A program made the position numbers and the translations under genes. The notes beneath the pieces are model-generated. The model was given only the letters and a program-made list of their open reading frames with translations, searched no databases and was not told the origin of the DNA. From CBDDRG01 sp051306415 (GTDB lineage: Bacteria; Pseudomonadota; Gammaproteobacteria; Pseudomonadales; Porticoccaceae), in assembly GCA_051306415.1 (NCBI GenBank), contig JBPPNE010000164.1, positions 1 to 10,676 on the forward strand: a DNA stretch of 10,676 bases. Reading direction: 5' to 3'. Positions 1 through 5,958 of this stretch are shown here, one piece after another. Position 1 is the first letter of the stretch; every line of letters starts with the position of its first letter.

Positions 1-10
1 TTTTTTCTCA

Positions 11-23
11 ATCGGTTACCGAT
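11..23. promoter_or_regulatory. 13-bp palindrome, candidate operator upstream of the tyrosinase gene
   Basis: ATCGGT and ACCGAT form perfect 6-bp inverted arms around a single T. The site lies about 180 bases before the tyrosinase start and about 30 bases upstream of a TATATT hexamer at 52-57 that could serve as a -10 box. No convincing -35 sits at the right distance, so promoter and operator are both tentative. A symmetrical site of this size is typical of a dimeric repressor or activator, but I cannot name the regulator and no regulator gene is in the window. Confidence 0.3.
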
Positions 24-110
24 ACGTGACTTTTCCCGCCCTTATCTTGCCTATATTCAATGGACATCCGCAAAACAGACGCCGATAAGGTGTCATAACA
101 ATCGAGGTCT

Positions 111-156
111 GCTCCTGAGGTTGCGATGAACCTGAGCCATTCCGACGATCAGGAGC
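111..156 (+). promoter_or_regulatory. Leader hairpin in the 5' region of the tyrosinase gene
   Basis: GCTCCTGA (111-118) and TCAGGAGC (149-156) are perfect 8-bp inverted arms with a 30-base loop. Inside the loop AGGTT (118-122) and AACCT (129-133) can form a smaller stem whose six-base loop, GCGATG, contains the ATG of a short leader ORF. GAGCT at 153-157 can alternatively pair with AGCTC at 180-184, which would disrupt the large stem just before the ribosome binding site of the tyrosinase gene. The layout resembles an attenuation or translational control leader. It is not followed by a U-run, so it is not a classical terminator. The pairing is seen; the function is inferred. Confidence 0.35.
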
Positions 157-194
157 TTCAGGGTTTTCTGGTCACAACTAGCTCGTATCAATAA
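126..194 (+). CDS. Possible 22-residue leader peptide
   Basis: A short open frame starts at ATG 126 with TGAGG at 116-120 as a weak ribosome binding site. It encodes 22 residues starting MNLSHSDDQE and ends with TAA at 192-194. The stop overlaps the AAGGAG ribosome binding site (193-198) of the tyrosinase gene, an arrangement that would allow translational coupling. Its start codon lies in a hairpin loop. The peptide matches no family I recognise and shows no run of one amino acid such as classical attenuator peptides carry. An ORF this short can occur by chance, so coding is unproven. Confidence 0.22.
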   Translation: MNLSHSDDQELQGFLVTTSSYQ

Positions 195-205
195 GGAGAC
201 GCGAG

Positions 206-3016
206 ATGGGAATCCGCAAGAACGCCAAGTTCCTCACCGCCACTGAGCGAGAAAACTTCGTCAAGGCCTGCGTGCTGATGAAGGCTGACATTGTCAACCC
301 GGGTGCGCCGGCGGCGAACCGTTACAGCAGATGGGATGAAGCGGTCGCAATCCACCGCATGATCCAGAACGCGAACGCACCGGGCGCGTCCAACGTGAAC
401 TTCGGACATGGCGGCCTTGGAGCGTACAGCTTCTTGAGCTGGCATCGCTACTTCCTCTACCGGTTCGAGCTGCAACTGCAGAGCTATGTTCCGGGTACGG
501 GGTTGATGCTGCCGTACTGGGACTGGACCGATGCCGCCACGCTGATGACCGACACGTTTCTCGGCCCTGATGGAACGGGCGGCTCCAACATCGTCAGCAG
601 CGGGTACTTCGCCCCCAATGCACCGGGTACTCCGGGCAATCCCACCCCAGCGCCAGCTTGGTGGCCCGCTGGGTTGAGTGGCTGGAACCTGGCCAATGGA
701 TTCGGAGCGTTCACCGGACCGCTGAAACGGAACCTGAAGGCACCCGGCTTATTGCCAGCGGTTCCGGATTTGCAAGCCACGCTGGCGCGAACTACCTACT
801 CAAGTTTTCAGAACACACTCGAAAGCGGAAGCGGCTTGGTTTCCGGCAATCAAATGCACAATGGTATTCACGGATGGTTCGGGTCTGGCGCCAGCGAGCA
901 CATGGCTGCGCTCACCGGCTCGCCGTTTGATCCTTTTTTCTACCTGCATCACTGCAACATTGACCGCCTGTGGGCCATGTGGCAGATGGACGGCCACGCC
1001 ACCCTGTACCCTGCTGCGGGTGCCAGTTCGCAACATGGACCTAACGACATCATGTACCCGTGGATGGGCGGGGCGGCTGGCTACAGCAGCAATCTCTCGT
1101 TCGGGGCCATTGTGATGCCCGACTTCTCGGCACTCGGTGCCCAACACAATGTCGACACGCTCGACCACCGTGCCCTGGGTTACACCTATGACACACTGGC
1201 GGTGATCGGCGTCGGCTTGGATCGCACCGGCAGCATGAACGGGCTGACCCCAGATCCGATCACGGGCTCCGGGACCGTGACCAAGTGGGAAGCGGCTAAA
1301 CGCGGCGTCTCGGCGTTTCTGCAAGACTGCGAGACCGTTCAGAGCAGCGCTGCCATCTACGTGACGGCCGGGATCAAGACCTTTCGCAGCACCGGAGCCG
1401 GCAACGACTTCGCCGCGGTCTTCCCCGGCACACCCTATGGCTTGGTGAAGAACGGGACCGCCTACAGCAAAGGGACTTTCGACAGTTCCATCGCCTCCAT
1501 GACGGCCGCTGGCGGCACGCCGTTGGCCGACGCGCTGCAGGACATTGAAGACACGCTCGTCGAGCCTCCCTTCGGCTGGATTCCGGCCGATGAGCAGCGC
1601 TATTTGGCGATGCTCACCGACGGCATGCTGACATCGGGTTCACCCATGGCGTCGATTGCCGACGGTGCTTTCGCGAACACTGGCGTGTTTGCGATGGGGT
1701 TCGGCACACCCGCCGATGTGGACTATCCGACACTGAATAGTATCGTGGCGAAGGGACGATCACTGGGTTTTACGCAGGTCTTTCATGGCGAGAATGCGGG
1801 GACGATAGACAAGTTCTATTCCAACGCTCTGGCGCGGGCGATCGGATTCACCACGGTGTTTGATCCGGTGATGGAGCTCTTCGCCGGCGAGCACACGCAC
1901 ATGGAGTTTAGCGCCACCTCCGCCGACGACAGTTTCTTCCTCACGGCCCAAGGCATGGATTTCGACGATCCCAGCTGGTCGTACCAGTTGATCGGGCCGG
2001 ACGGGACCGCGGTGTACTCCGATGGGATCCACCAAGCGCACGGTGGCGGCATGCCGCACGGTGGTTGCATGCCGCACGTCACGGCCACCCGTAGCGATGG
2101 CCGCTTGTCGCTGATGCTGCAACGCGACAGCGCCGATGCGCCCTGCTGGGTGGGTACCTGGACGCTGATGATTGCTTACCGAGCCAGGGACATGTCGGCC
2201 ATGGTGATGGCCGACATCGGAGAACTGATGTTCCCCGTGGCGGCTGGACCGGTGCGCGGCGCGCGCTTCGCCAGACTATTGCAGCCAGCGGAGAAGCGAC
2301 TGGCGGCACGCTCGGTAGCGACCAAATCGCGACACCAACTGGATGTTCGTCCGGGAAGTACCAACAACGATTCGAAGGATGCCTGTTCGGTCGTGATGAA
2401 TGTCTACGCTCGCACTCGCCTGCGGGTGGAACTACTGTCAAAGGCGGATCTCTCGGTTGCCGACCCTGGATGGGAGGTGACGATCGGCAGCGATGTGCTT
2501 ATCGGCAATGTTGTCAGTAGTCGTGCATTCGCCCGCCTGGTGGCACCGACCCAGGACATTGCCACTCTAGTATCGCAGGTAAAGCTGGTGGACGTTCCCA
2601 AGGAGGCGTTGCTCGACGGCTCGATATCCCTGCGCTTCGATCCCGCTAAGCTACTCGCCACACTGGAAAAGAAAAACCCGAAACTTGCGCGCATCCGCGA
2701 CGAAGAAGTGAAAATAGTGAGTCATCACGAGGGACCGATGCACATGCATATAAAGGACACCACCGTGCCAGGGTCGCACCATTTGGGTGTTTTTGTGGAA
2801 GGAGTCTATTGCCCCGAGCACGGCAGTACCCAAAGTGGCCATGATCACCAGCAGGGTGCTGGGCAGGCCGATGGTCACTCCTCCGCCTGTGGGGTTGGGT
2901 GTGGTTATGAGCGCTTCACCCGATTGCTAAATATTTCCGTGGCCGTTGCTAACGAGGAGAATCCCGGAACCAAGACGAAGAAGCGGCGCCCGACGACGCT
3001 AAAACCAGGGAGGTAG
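206..3016 (+). CDS. Tyrosinase-von Willebrand factor A fusion protein with His/Met/Cys-rich C-terminal part
   Basis: The protein has 936 residues; ATG 206 has AAGGAG seven bases upstream. Residues about 1-325 are a type-3 copper domain of the tyrosinase family, which oxidises phenols to o-quinones with a binuclear copper centre. The CuA ligands are H50, H68 (GHGG) and H80 (SWHRYF). The CuB ligands are H218, H222 (HNGIHGW) and H249 (FFYLHHCNIDRLW). All six expected histidines are present. Residues about 330-550 form a vWA domain with a complete MIDAS-type metal site: DRTGS (339-343), T438 in GGTPLADAL and D472 in LTDG. Residues 555-680 look like a beta-sandwich after the vWA domain and hold the His/Met cluster at 609-624. 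Residues 835-900 hold HMH, HH, HDH and three Cys (869, 895, 899), and the tail is Lys/Arg-rich. Bacterial tyrosinases are usually about 270-350 residues, so two thirds of this protein is extra. I see no signal peptide or membrane segment, so it is either cytoplasmic or exported by an unseen route. No separate MelC1-type copper chaperone gene is nearby. Domain calls are secure; the substrate is unknown. Confidence 0.93.
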   Translation: MGIRKNAKFLTATERENFVKACVLMKADIVNPGAPAANRYSRWDEAVAIHRMIQNANAPGASNVNFGHGGLGAYSFLSWHRYFLYRFELQLQSYVPGTGLMLPYWDWTDAATLMTDTFLGPDGTGGSNIVSSGYFAPNAPGTPGNPTPAPAWWPAGLSGWNLANGFGAFTGPLKRNLKAPGLLPAVPDLQATLARTTYSSFQNTLESGSGLVSGNQMHNGIHGWFGSGASEHMAALTGSPFDPFFYLHHCNIDRLWAMWQMDGHATLYPAAGASSQHGPNDIMYPWMGGAAGYSSNLSFGAIVMPDFSALGAQHNVDTLDHRALGYTYDTLAVIGVGLDRTGSMNGLTPDPITGSGTVTKWEAAKRGVSAFLQDCETVQSSAAIYVTAGIKTFRSTGAGNDFAAVFPGTPYGLVKNGTAYSKGTFDSSIASMTAAGGTPLADALQDIEDTLVEPPFGWIPADEQRYLAMLTDGMLTSGSPMASIADGAFANTGVFAMGFGTPADVDYPTLNSIVAKGRSLGFTQVFHGENAGTIDKFYSNALARAIGFTTVFDPVMELFAGEHTHMEFSATSADDSFFLTAQGMDFDDPSWSYQLIGPDGTAVYSDGIHQAHGGGMPHGGCMPHVTATRSDGRLSLMLQRDSADAPCWVGTWTLMIAYRARDMSAMVMADIGELMFPVAAGPVRGARFARLLQPAEKRLAARSVATKSRHQLDVRPGSTNNDSKDACSVVMNVYARTRLRVELLSKADLSVADPGWEVTIGSDVLIGNVVSSRAFARLVAPTQDIATLVSQVKLVDVPKEALLDGSISLRFDPAKLLATLEKKNPKLARIRDEEVKIVSHHEGPMHMHIKDTTVPGSHHLGVFVEGVYCPEHGSTQSGHDHQQGAGQADGHSSACGVGCGYERFTRLLNISVAVANEENPGTKTKKRRPTTLKPGR

Positions 3017-3077
3017 ACGAATTCAGGCGTCTCAAAAAGCGCGATCAGCGCATGTACCATAACAGGAGGAAGCTATC

Positions 3078-3893
3078 GTGAATCCAAACAAAGCGCTGTG
3101 GGAGAAAGGCGACTTTACCGAGATTGCCGCGCTTATGCGTCAATCCGGAGAAGCGCTCGTTAACTCGCTGGGGGTGACGATGCCGCTGCGGGCTTTGGAC
3201 CTCGGCTGCGGAGACGGCACTACGGCGGTGCCTTTAGCTCGGTTGGGGGCTGAGGTTGTCGGCATCGACATCGCCAAAAATCTGGTGGACGCCGGGAACA
3301 AACGAGCCACAGAGTTGGGCCTCAACCGACTGACATTTCAGGAGGGTGATGCCTGCGACTTGCAGGGAGTCGGCGACCATTCGTTTGACTTGACGCTCTC
3401 GGTATTTGGCGCCATGTTTGCGCCCAAGCCGTTCGATGTCGCCAAGGAGATGGTCCGGGTTACCAAACCGGGCGGCCGTGTTGTGATGGGCAACTGGATT
3501 CCCAACGACCCAACATCATTCGTGTCGCAACTGCTGAAGATCAGTTCGGCGTTTACGCCGCCACCGCCGGAAGGCTTTATCAGTCCAATGACTTGGGGTG
3601 TGGATGCTCACATCATCGAGCGTTTCGGTCAGGCCGGAGTGCCCAGGGAGAAAATAGCCATGGTCAAGGACGAGTTTCGCTTTATCTCGCCTGACCAGGG
3701 GCCGGCACATGTCATCGAATTATTTAGACGATTCTATGGCCCAACCATGAACGCGTTCGAAGCGGCTGAGAAGAATGGGCAAGTGGAGGAACTCCACAGT
3801 CAGCTTTTGGATCTGGCGAAGGCACAGAACAAAAGCACTGATGGCAGCACTTCTATACCGGCTACCTTCCTGCGCGTGACGGTTTGCCTTTGA
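3078..3893 (+). CDS. Class I SAM-dependent methyltransferase
   Basis: The protein has 271 residues and starts at GTG 3078, seven bases after a strong AGGAGGA (3064-3070), which fixes the start. It shows the Rossmann-fold methyltransferase signatures in order: motif I DLGCGDG (41-47), the acidic end of beta-2 VGIDIA with D64, a GDA segment (90-92) that usually contacts adenine, and KPGGRVVMGNW (130-140) at the post-III position. The C-terminal half (about 145-271) is a variable, substrate-specific part with a PPPPEG turn. The overall plan is UbiE/small-molecule-like and no transmembrane segment is present. It lies 61 bases downstream of the tyrosinase fusion on the same strand with no terminator between, so the two are probably co-transcribed. 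O- or N-methylation of a product of the copper enzyme is a reasonable inference, but the sequence does not show the acceptor. Confidence 0.88.
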   Translation: MNPNKALWEKGDFTEIAALMRQSGEALVNSLGVTMPLRALDLGCGDGTTAVPLARLGAEVVGIDIAKNLVDAGNKRATELGLNRLTFQEGDACDLQGVGDHSFDLTLSVFGAMFAPKPFDVAKEMVRVTKPGGRVVMGNWIPNDPTSFVSQLLKISSAFTPPPPEGFISPMTWGVDAHIIERFGQAGVPREKIAMVKDEFRFISPDQGPAHVIELFRRFYGPTMNAFEAAEKNGQVEELHSQLLDLAKAQNKSTDGSTSIPATFLRVTVCL

Positions 3894-4064
3894 GTTTCTG
3901 GTTGACCCACATTTGGCAAAACCGGCCTTCGATGCGCTTTGAAAGCCGTTCTGGTTCGCGTGTGGCATCAAGTTAAAAATACGCAGTAACCATGGATGCC
4001 GAGGCAACGGCGGACATCCGCGGACGCCACATCGTCAGCATTGCCGCCGCCTCCATGGCTGCCA

Positions 4065-4601
4065 TCAAGGCGCCGGCGCCAGCTTCGCCGCACTGGCAAT
4101 ATTGTCGCGGTGGCCATCGCGCATTTCGATCAGCTCCCGCTGGAGAGCGGCATCGAAGATACGGGGCAGCGACTCGTCCAGCTTGCTGACGACCCAGCTT
4201 TGGCCGCGGTCGAGCAGGCTCAGGCGCGCTGCCAGCGTTGGCTTGGCCAGCAGCTTCTCCAGGAAGCTGCTGGTGACGGTGGTCGGCGTGCCGCCCAGAC
4301 GTTTGATGTGTGAGCTCAGCATCGCGCACCAGCGCGCTTCGTCGAGGGCGAGGGTCTTCAGTTCCTGCTGCAACTCTCCTTCGACTTCGCCGGCCATGGT
4401 GGTCAGGCCGCGGGCGCCGGCGCGCTCGGCTTCGAGCAAGGTGTTGAGCAGGCTCAGCAGTTCGTCGCGATCCATGCCGCCCTGCCAGACCGGGTCGAGT
4501 TCGCCGAGCAGGCAGGGTGGCGAAGCACAGGTGATGGTCTCGCCCGTTGCCGCGGCCGGGTTTGCCGGGCGCTGGTGGTTGTTCTCATCGGTGCTTGACA
4601 T
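4065..4601 (-). CDS. DUF6306-like helical protein (ferritin-like fold suspected)
   Basis: The protein has 178 residues. Its ATG at 4601 follows AAGGAGG with five bases between, an excellent ribosome binding site. The first 42 residues are low-complexity with a CASPPC motif. After that come four amphipathic helices: LLSLLNTLLEAERAGARG (49-66), LKTLALDEARWCAMLSSHI (81-99), LSLLDRGQSWVVSKLDE (127-143) and LQRELIEMRDGHRDNI (153-168). Conserved acidic and His residues recur at E57/E59, E88, H98, E159 and H164, the spacing seen in four-helix di-metal or ferritin-like proteins. The match to DUF6306 is from memory of the family pattern, and no biochemical role is known to me. The gene is 55 bases downstream of the NYN gene on the same strand and may share its transcript. 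It is convergent with the methyltransferase. A perfect 12-bp palindrome, GGCGCCGGCGCC (4069-4080), overlaps its last codons. Confidence 0.8.
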   Translation of the reverse strand: MSSTDENNHQRPANPAAATGETITCASPPCLLGELDPVWQGGMDRDELLSLLNTLLEAERAGARGLTTMAGEVEGELQQELKTLALDEARWCAMLSSHIKRLGGTPTTVTSSFLEKLLAKPTLAARLSLLDRGQSWVVSKLDESLPRIFDAALQRELIEMRDGHRDNIASAAKLAPAP

Positions 4602-4656
4602 GTGATCCTCCTTCGCGGGTCACGAGATAAATTGAGGTTAGCTGGCGGATTGAATG

Positions 4657-5397
4657 CTAGTCCGTCACTTTTTTCGCCGCCCGCTTGTCGCGCAGATAGA
4701 GGTGGCTACCGCGACGCTCGAAATCGAACAGGCCGGTTGCCTCGATCAGGTCGCCGAGTTTCTTGTAGCCATAGTTGCGCGAATCGAAGGACGCCTGGTT
4801 GGAGATGTGCGAACCGACCAGGCCCAGGCTCGACCAGCCGTCCTCGCGCACACAGGCATCGACGGCATTGCGCAGCAAGCTGGTCAGCTTGGCGTCGCAC
4901 CTGAGTTCCTTGACGGATTTTTTCTGCTGGCTCGCGGCGGCTTCTTCGCTGGCTGGGGAGGGGGTGCCCAGAGTTTCCAGATAGAGAAACCGGGAGCAGG
5001 CGTTGACAAAGGGCATCGGTGTTTTCTTTTCGCCAAAGCCGTAGACCTTGAGCCCGTTGGCGCGGATGCGCATGACCAGCGGGGTGAAGTCCGAGTCGGA
5101 GGAGGCCAGGCAGAAGGCATCCAGCTTCTGGGTGTAGAGCAGGTCCATCGCATCGATGATCATCGCGCTGTCGGTGGCGTTCTTGCCCTTGGTGTAGGCG
5201 AATTGCTGGATCGGCTGGATGGCGTAATCGTGCAGCACCTCTTCCCAGCCCTTGAGGTTGTTGTTCTTCCAGTTGCCGTAGGCGCGGCGCACATTGGGCA
5301 CGCCGTATTTGGCCAGCTCGTCGAGGATGACCTCGATCTTGGCGGCCGGACAGTTGTCGGCATCGATGAGCAGAGCGATGCGGGCTTCGTCAGTCAT
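4657..5397 (-). CDS. NYN domain protein with C-terminal LOTUS/OST-HTH domain
   Basis: The protein has 246 residues. I chose ATG 5397 because AGGATA lies just upstream and the family homology begins there. The frame stays open to 5694, but that extension is Cys/Pro/His-rich and repeats THITPHTAP-like units generated by a DNA tandem repeat, so it is not part of the protein. Residues 5-143 form a NYN (PIN-like) domain: ALLIDADNCP with D12 and D14, GKNATDSAMIIDAMDLLY with D76, and LASSDSDFTPL with D101 and D103. Together these acidic residues make the expected metal-binding nuclease-type pocket. A 20-residue Ala/Ser/Glu linker leads to residues about 162-240, which fit a LOTUS/OST-HTH winged-helix RNA-binding domain (LRNAVDACVREDGWSSLG, YKKLGDLIEATGLF). 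Members of this group, including LabA-like proteins, are presumed RNA-binding or RNA-cleaving, but most are uncharacterised. It is divergent from the PhoX gene. Confidence 0.9.
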   Translation of the reverse strand: MTDEARIALLIDADNCPAAKIEVILDELAKYGVPNVRRAYGNWKNNNLKGWEEVLHDYAIQPIQQFAYTKGKNATDSAMIIDAMDLLYTQKLDAFCLASSDSDFTPLVMRIRANGLKVYGFGEKKTPMPFVNACSRFLYLETLGTPSPASEEAAASQQKKSVKELRCDAKLTSLLRNAVDACVREDGWSSLGLVGSHISNQASFDSRNYGYKKLGDLIEATGLFDFERRGSHLYLRDKRAAKKVTD

Positions 5398-5424
5398 AGA
5401 GTTATCCTGAATCGCGCCGGCGCG

Positions 5425-5484
5425 GCGCGGCGCTGTGTGTGGTGTTATGTGTGGTGTTATGCGTGGCGCTGTGTGCGGTGGCCT
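5425..5484. repeat. 12-bp tandem repeat, about five units
   Basis: Two identical units GTGTGGTGTTAT (5437-5448 and 5449-5460) are flanked by diverged units GCGCGGCGCTGT (5425-5436) and GCGTGGCGCTGT (5461-5472), and then by GTGCGGTGGCCT (5473-5484). The outer units resemble each other more than the central pair, as if the central unit was recently duplicated. It begins 28 bases upstream of the NYN start codon, in its promoter or leader region, so a change in copy number could alter spacing of control elements. Confidence 0.7.
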
Positions 5485-5486
5485 GC

Positions 5487-5496
5487 ACACCGGTGT
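5487..5496. promoter_or_regulatory. 10-bp perfect palindrome ACACCGGTGT
   Basis: ACACCGGTGT is identical on both strands and lies directly after the tandem repeat, 90 bases upstream of the NYN start. It could be a regulator binding site. In DNA of this composition a 10-bp palindrome can also arise by chance. Confidence 0.2.
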
Positions 5497-5635
5497 TCGC
5501 GCGGTGTCGGTTGCCGCTGCTTCGGGGAGCAGCATAACCGCGCACTGCGCGCAGGCCAATCCTGCCGTGCACTTGCCCGGCGCGCAACCTGCGGAGCCGG
5601 GGCGGCACCATTCCCTTTTGTGCTGACAGGCTTTA

Positions 5636-5675
5636 CCGGCCACCCGCTTTGCGGGTTTGCCACGGGTATTGCCGG
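5636..5675. repeat. REP-like nested inverted repeat
   Basis: A perfect tight hairpin, ACCCGC-TTT-GCGGGT (5642-5656), is nested inside CCGGC (5636-5640) and GCCGG (5671-5675). The shape and intergenic position resemble repetitive extragenic palindromes of gamma- and betaproteobacteria. Only one copy is in the window, so membership in a repeat family cannot be shown. No T-run follows on either strand, which argues against an intrinsic terminator, and its position between divergent genes gives no reason to expect one. Confidence 0.3.
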
Positions 5676-5764
5676 CTTGTGATTGACGATCCACTGCTGA
5701 GCTGTCATCAAACCATTATGCAGATGACGTTTCGCGGTCATCTTGGCCGAGCATCCTTAGCATC

Positions 5765-5773
5765 TGTTACTAT
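5765..5773 (+). promoter_or_regulatory. Candidate extended -10 promoter of the PhoX gene
   Basis: TG-T-TACTAT fits the extended -10 pattern (TGn followed by a TAnnnT hexamer, 5768-5773). TTGGCC at 5743-5748 is a poor -35 with a 19-base spacer, which an extended -10 can tolerate. Transcription from here would leave a leader of about 60 bases before the ATG at 5838. The ribosome binding site there is a modest GAAGAGA. No PHO box is evident by eye. Confidence 0.3.
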
Positions 5774-5837
5774 CCCACCGATCCTGCCCCAACGATCCGG
5801 AAGTCCGCGACCCGCCCATTTCGAAGAGACTTCCTTC

Positions 5838-5958
5838 ATGTCGTCAACAGTTATTGCTACCGCGAGCGGTTTGCTCAGCCGCCGCGAGTTCCTGCGCCGC
5901 GTATTTCTAACCGCGGGTGCTGCCAGCATGCCGACGTGGCTTATGGCCTCGCCCAACT
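5838..5958 (+). other. Tat signal peptide coding segment, out of frame with the PhoX body
   Basis: ATG 5838 opens a frame beginning MSSTVIATASGLLSRREFLR. The twin-arginine motif SRREFLRR, then VFLTAGAASMPTWLMASP as hydrophobic core and cleavage region, make a textbook Tat signal. Its frame continues past 5958 into Arg-rich nonsense and stops at 6056, while the mature PhoX sequence is in another frame from 5936. PhoX enzymes are folded with metals in the cytoplasm and exported by Tat, so this segment belongs to the gene at 5936-7252. The 11-bp duplication starting at 5959 separates the two. Confidence 0.85.

Larger units (their letters stand above)
5398..5837. other. 440-base divergent intergenic region, GC-rich with repeats and palindromes
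   Basis: The region lies between the start of the NYN gene (- strand) and the Tat start of the PhoX gene (+ strand) and must hold both promoters. Frames through it are open but show no family signature and encode Cys/Arg/Pro-rich strings typical of GC-rich non-coding DNA. It contains a 12-bp tandem repeat (5425-5484), a 10-bp perfect palindrome (5487-5496), a 6-bp stem hairpin (GCTGCT/AGCAGC, 5516-5533) that would be in the NYN leader, a REP-like hairpin (5636-5675) and an extended -10 candidate (5765-5773). I see no transposon ends. Confidence 0.6.

Noticed and set aside
800..1324. A 174-codon - strand frame opposite the tyrosinase domain
   Set aside because: The + strand carries conserved copper-site motifs across the same stretch, and the antisense product matches nothing I know.
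3894..4064. Intrinsic terminator between the convergent methyltransferase and DUF6306-like genes
   Set aside because: The best pairings are short and imperfect and none is followed by a T-run. The perfect 12-bp GGCGCCGGCGCC palindrome at 4069-4080 lies in the coding end and also lacks a T-run.
3973..4329. A - strand open frame continuing past the end of the DUF6306-like gene
   Set aside because: It overlaps the real gene in another frame, has no start signal, and is Ala/Arg-rich. It reads as a frame shadow.
4654..5682. A 342-codon open frame on the + strand, antisense to the NYN gene
   Set aside because: The - strand product has clear NYN and LOTUS motifs and a ribosome binding site. The + frame has neither and begins with ATG inside the 3' end of the NYN gene.
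5398..5694. N-terminal extension of the NYN protein to 5694
   Set aside because: The frame is open but the added 99 residues are low-complexity, copy the 12-bp DNA repeat, and lack a good ribosome binding site. ATG 5397 has AGGATA upstream and begins the domain.
5936..5958. GTG 5936 as the native start of the PhoX protein
   Set aside because: There is no ribosome binding site in front of it and it lies inside the Tat signal coding segment. PhoX proteins require the signal, which is present in another frame just upstream.
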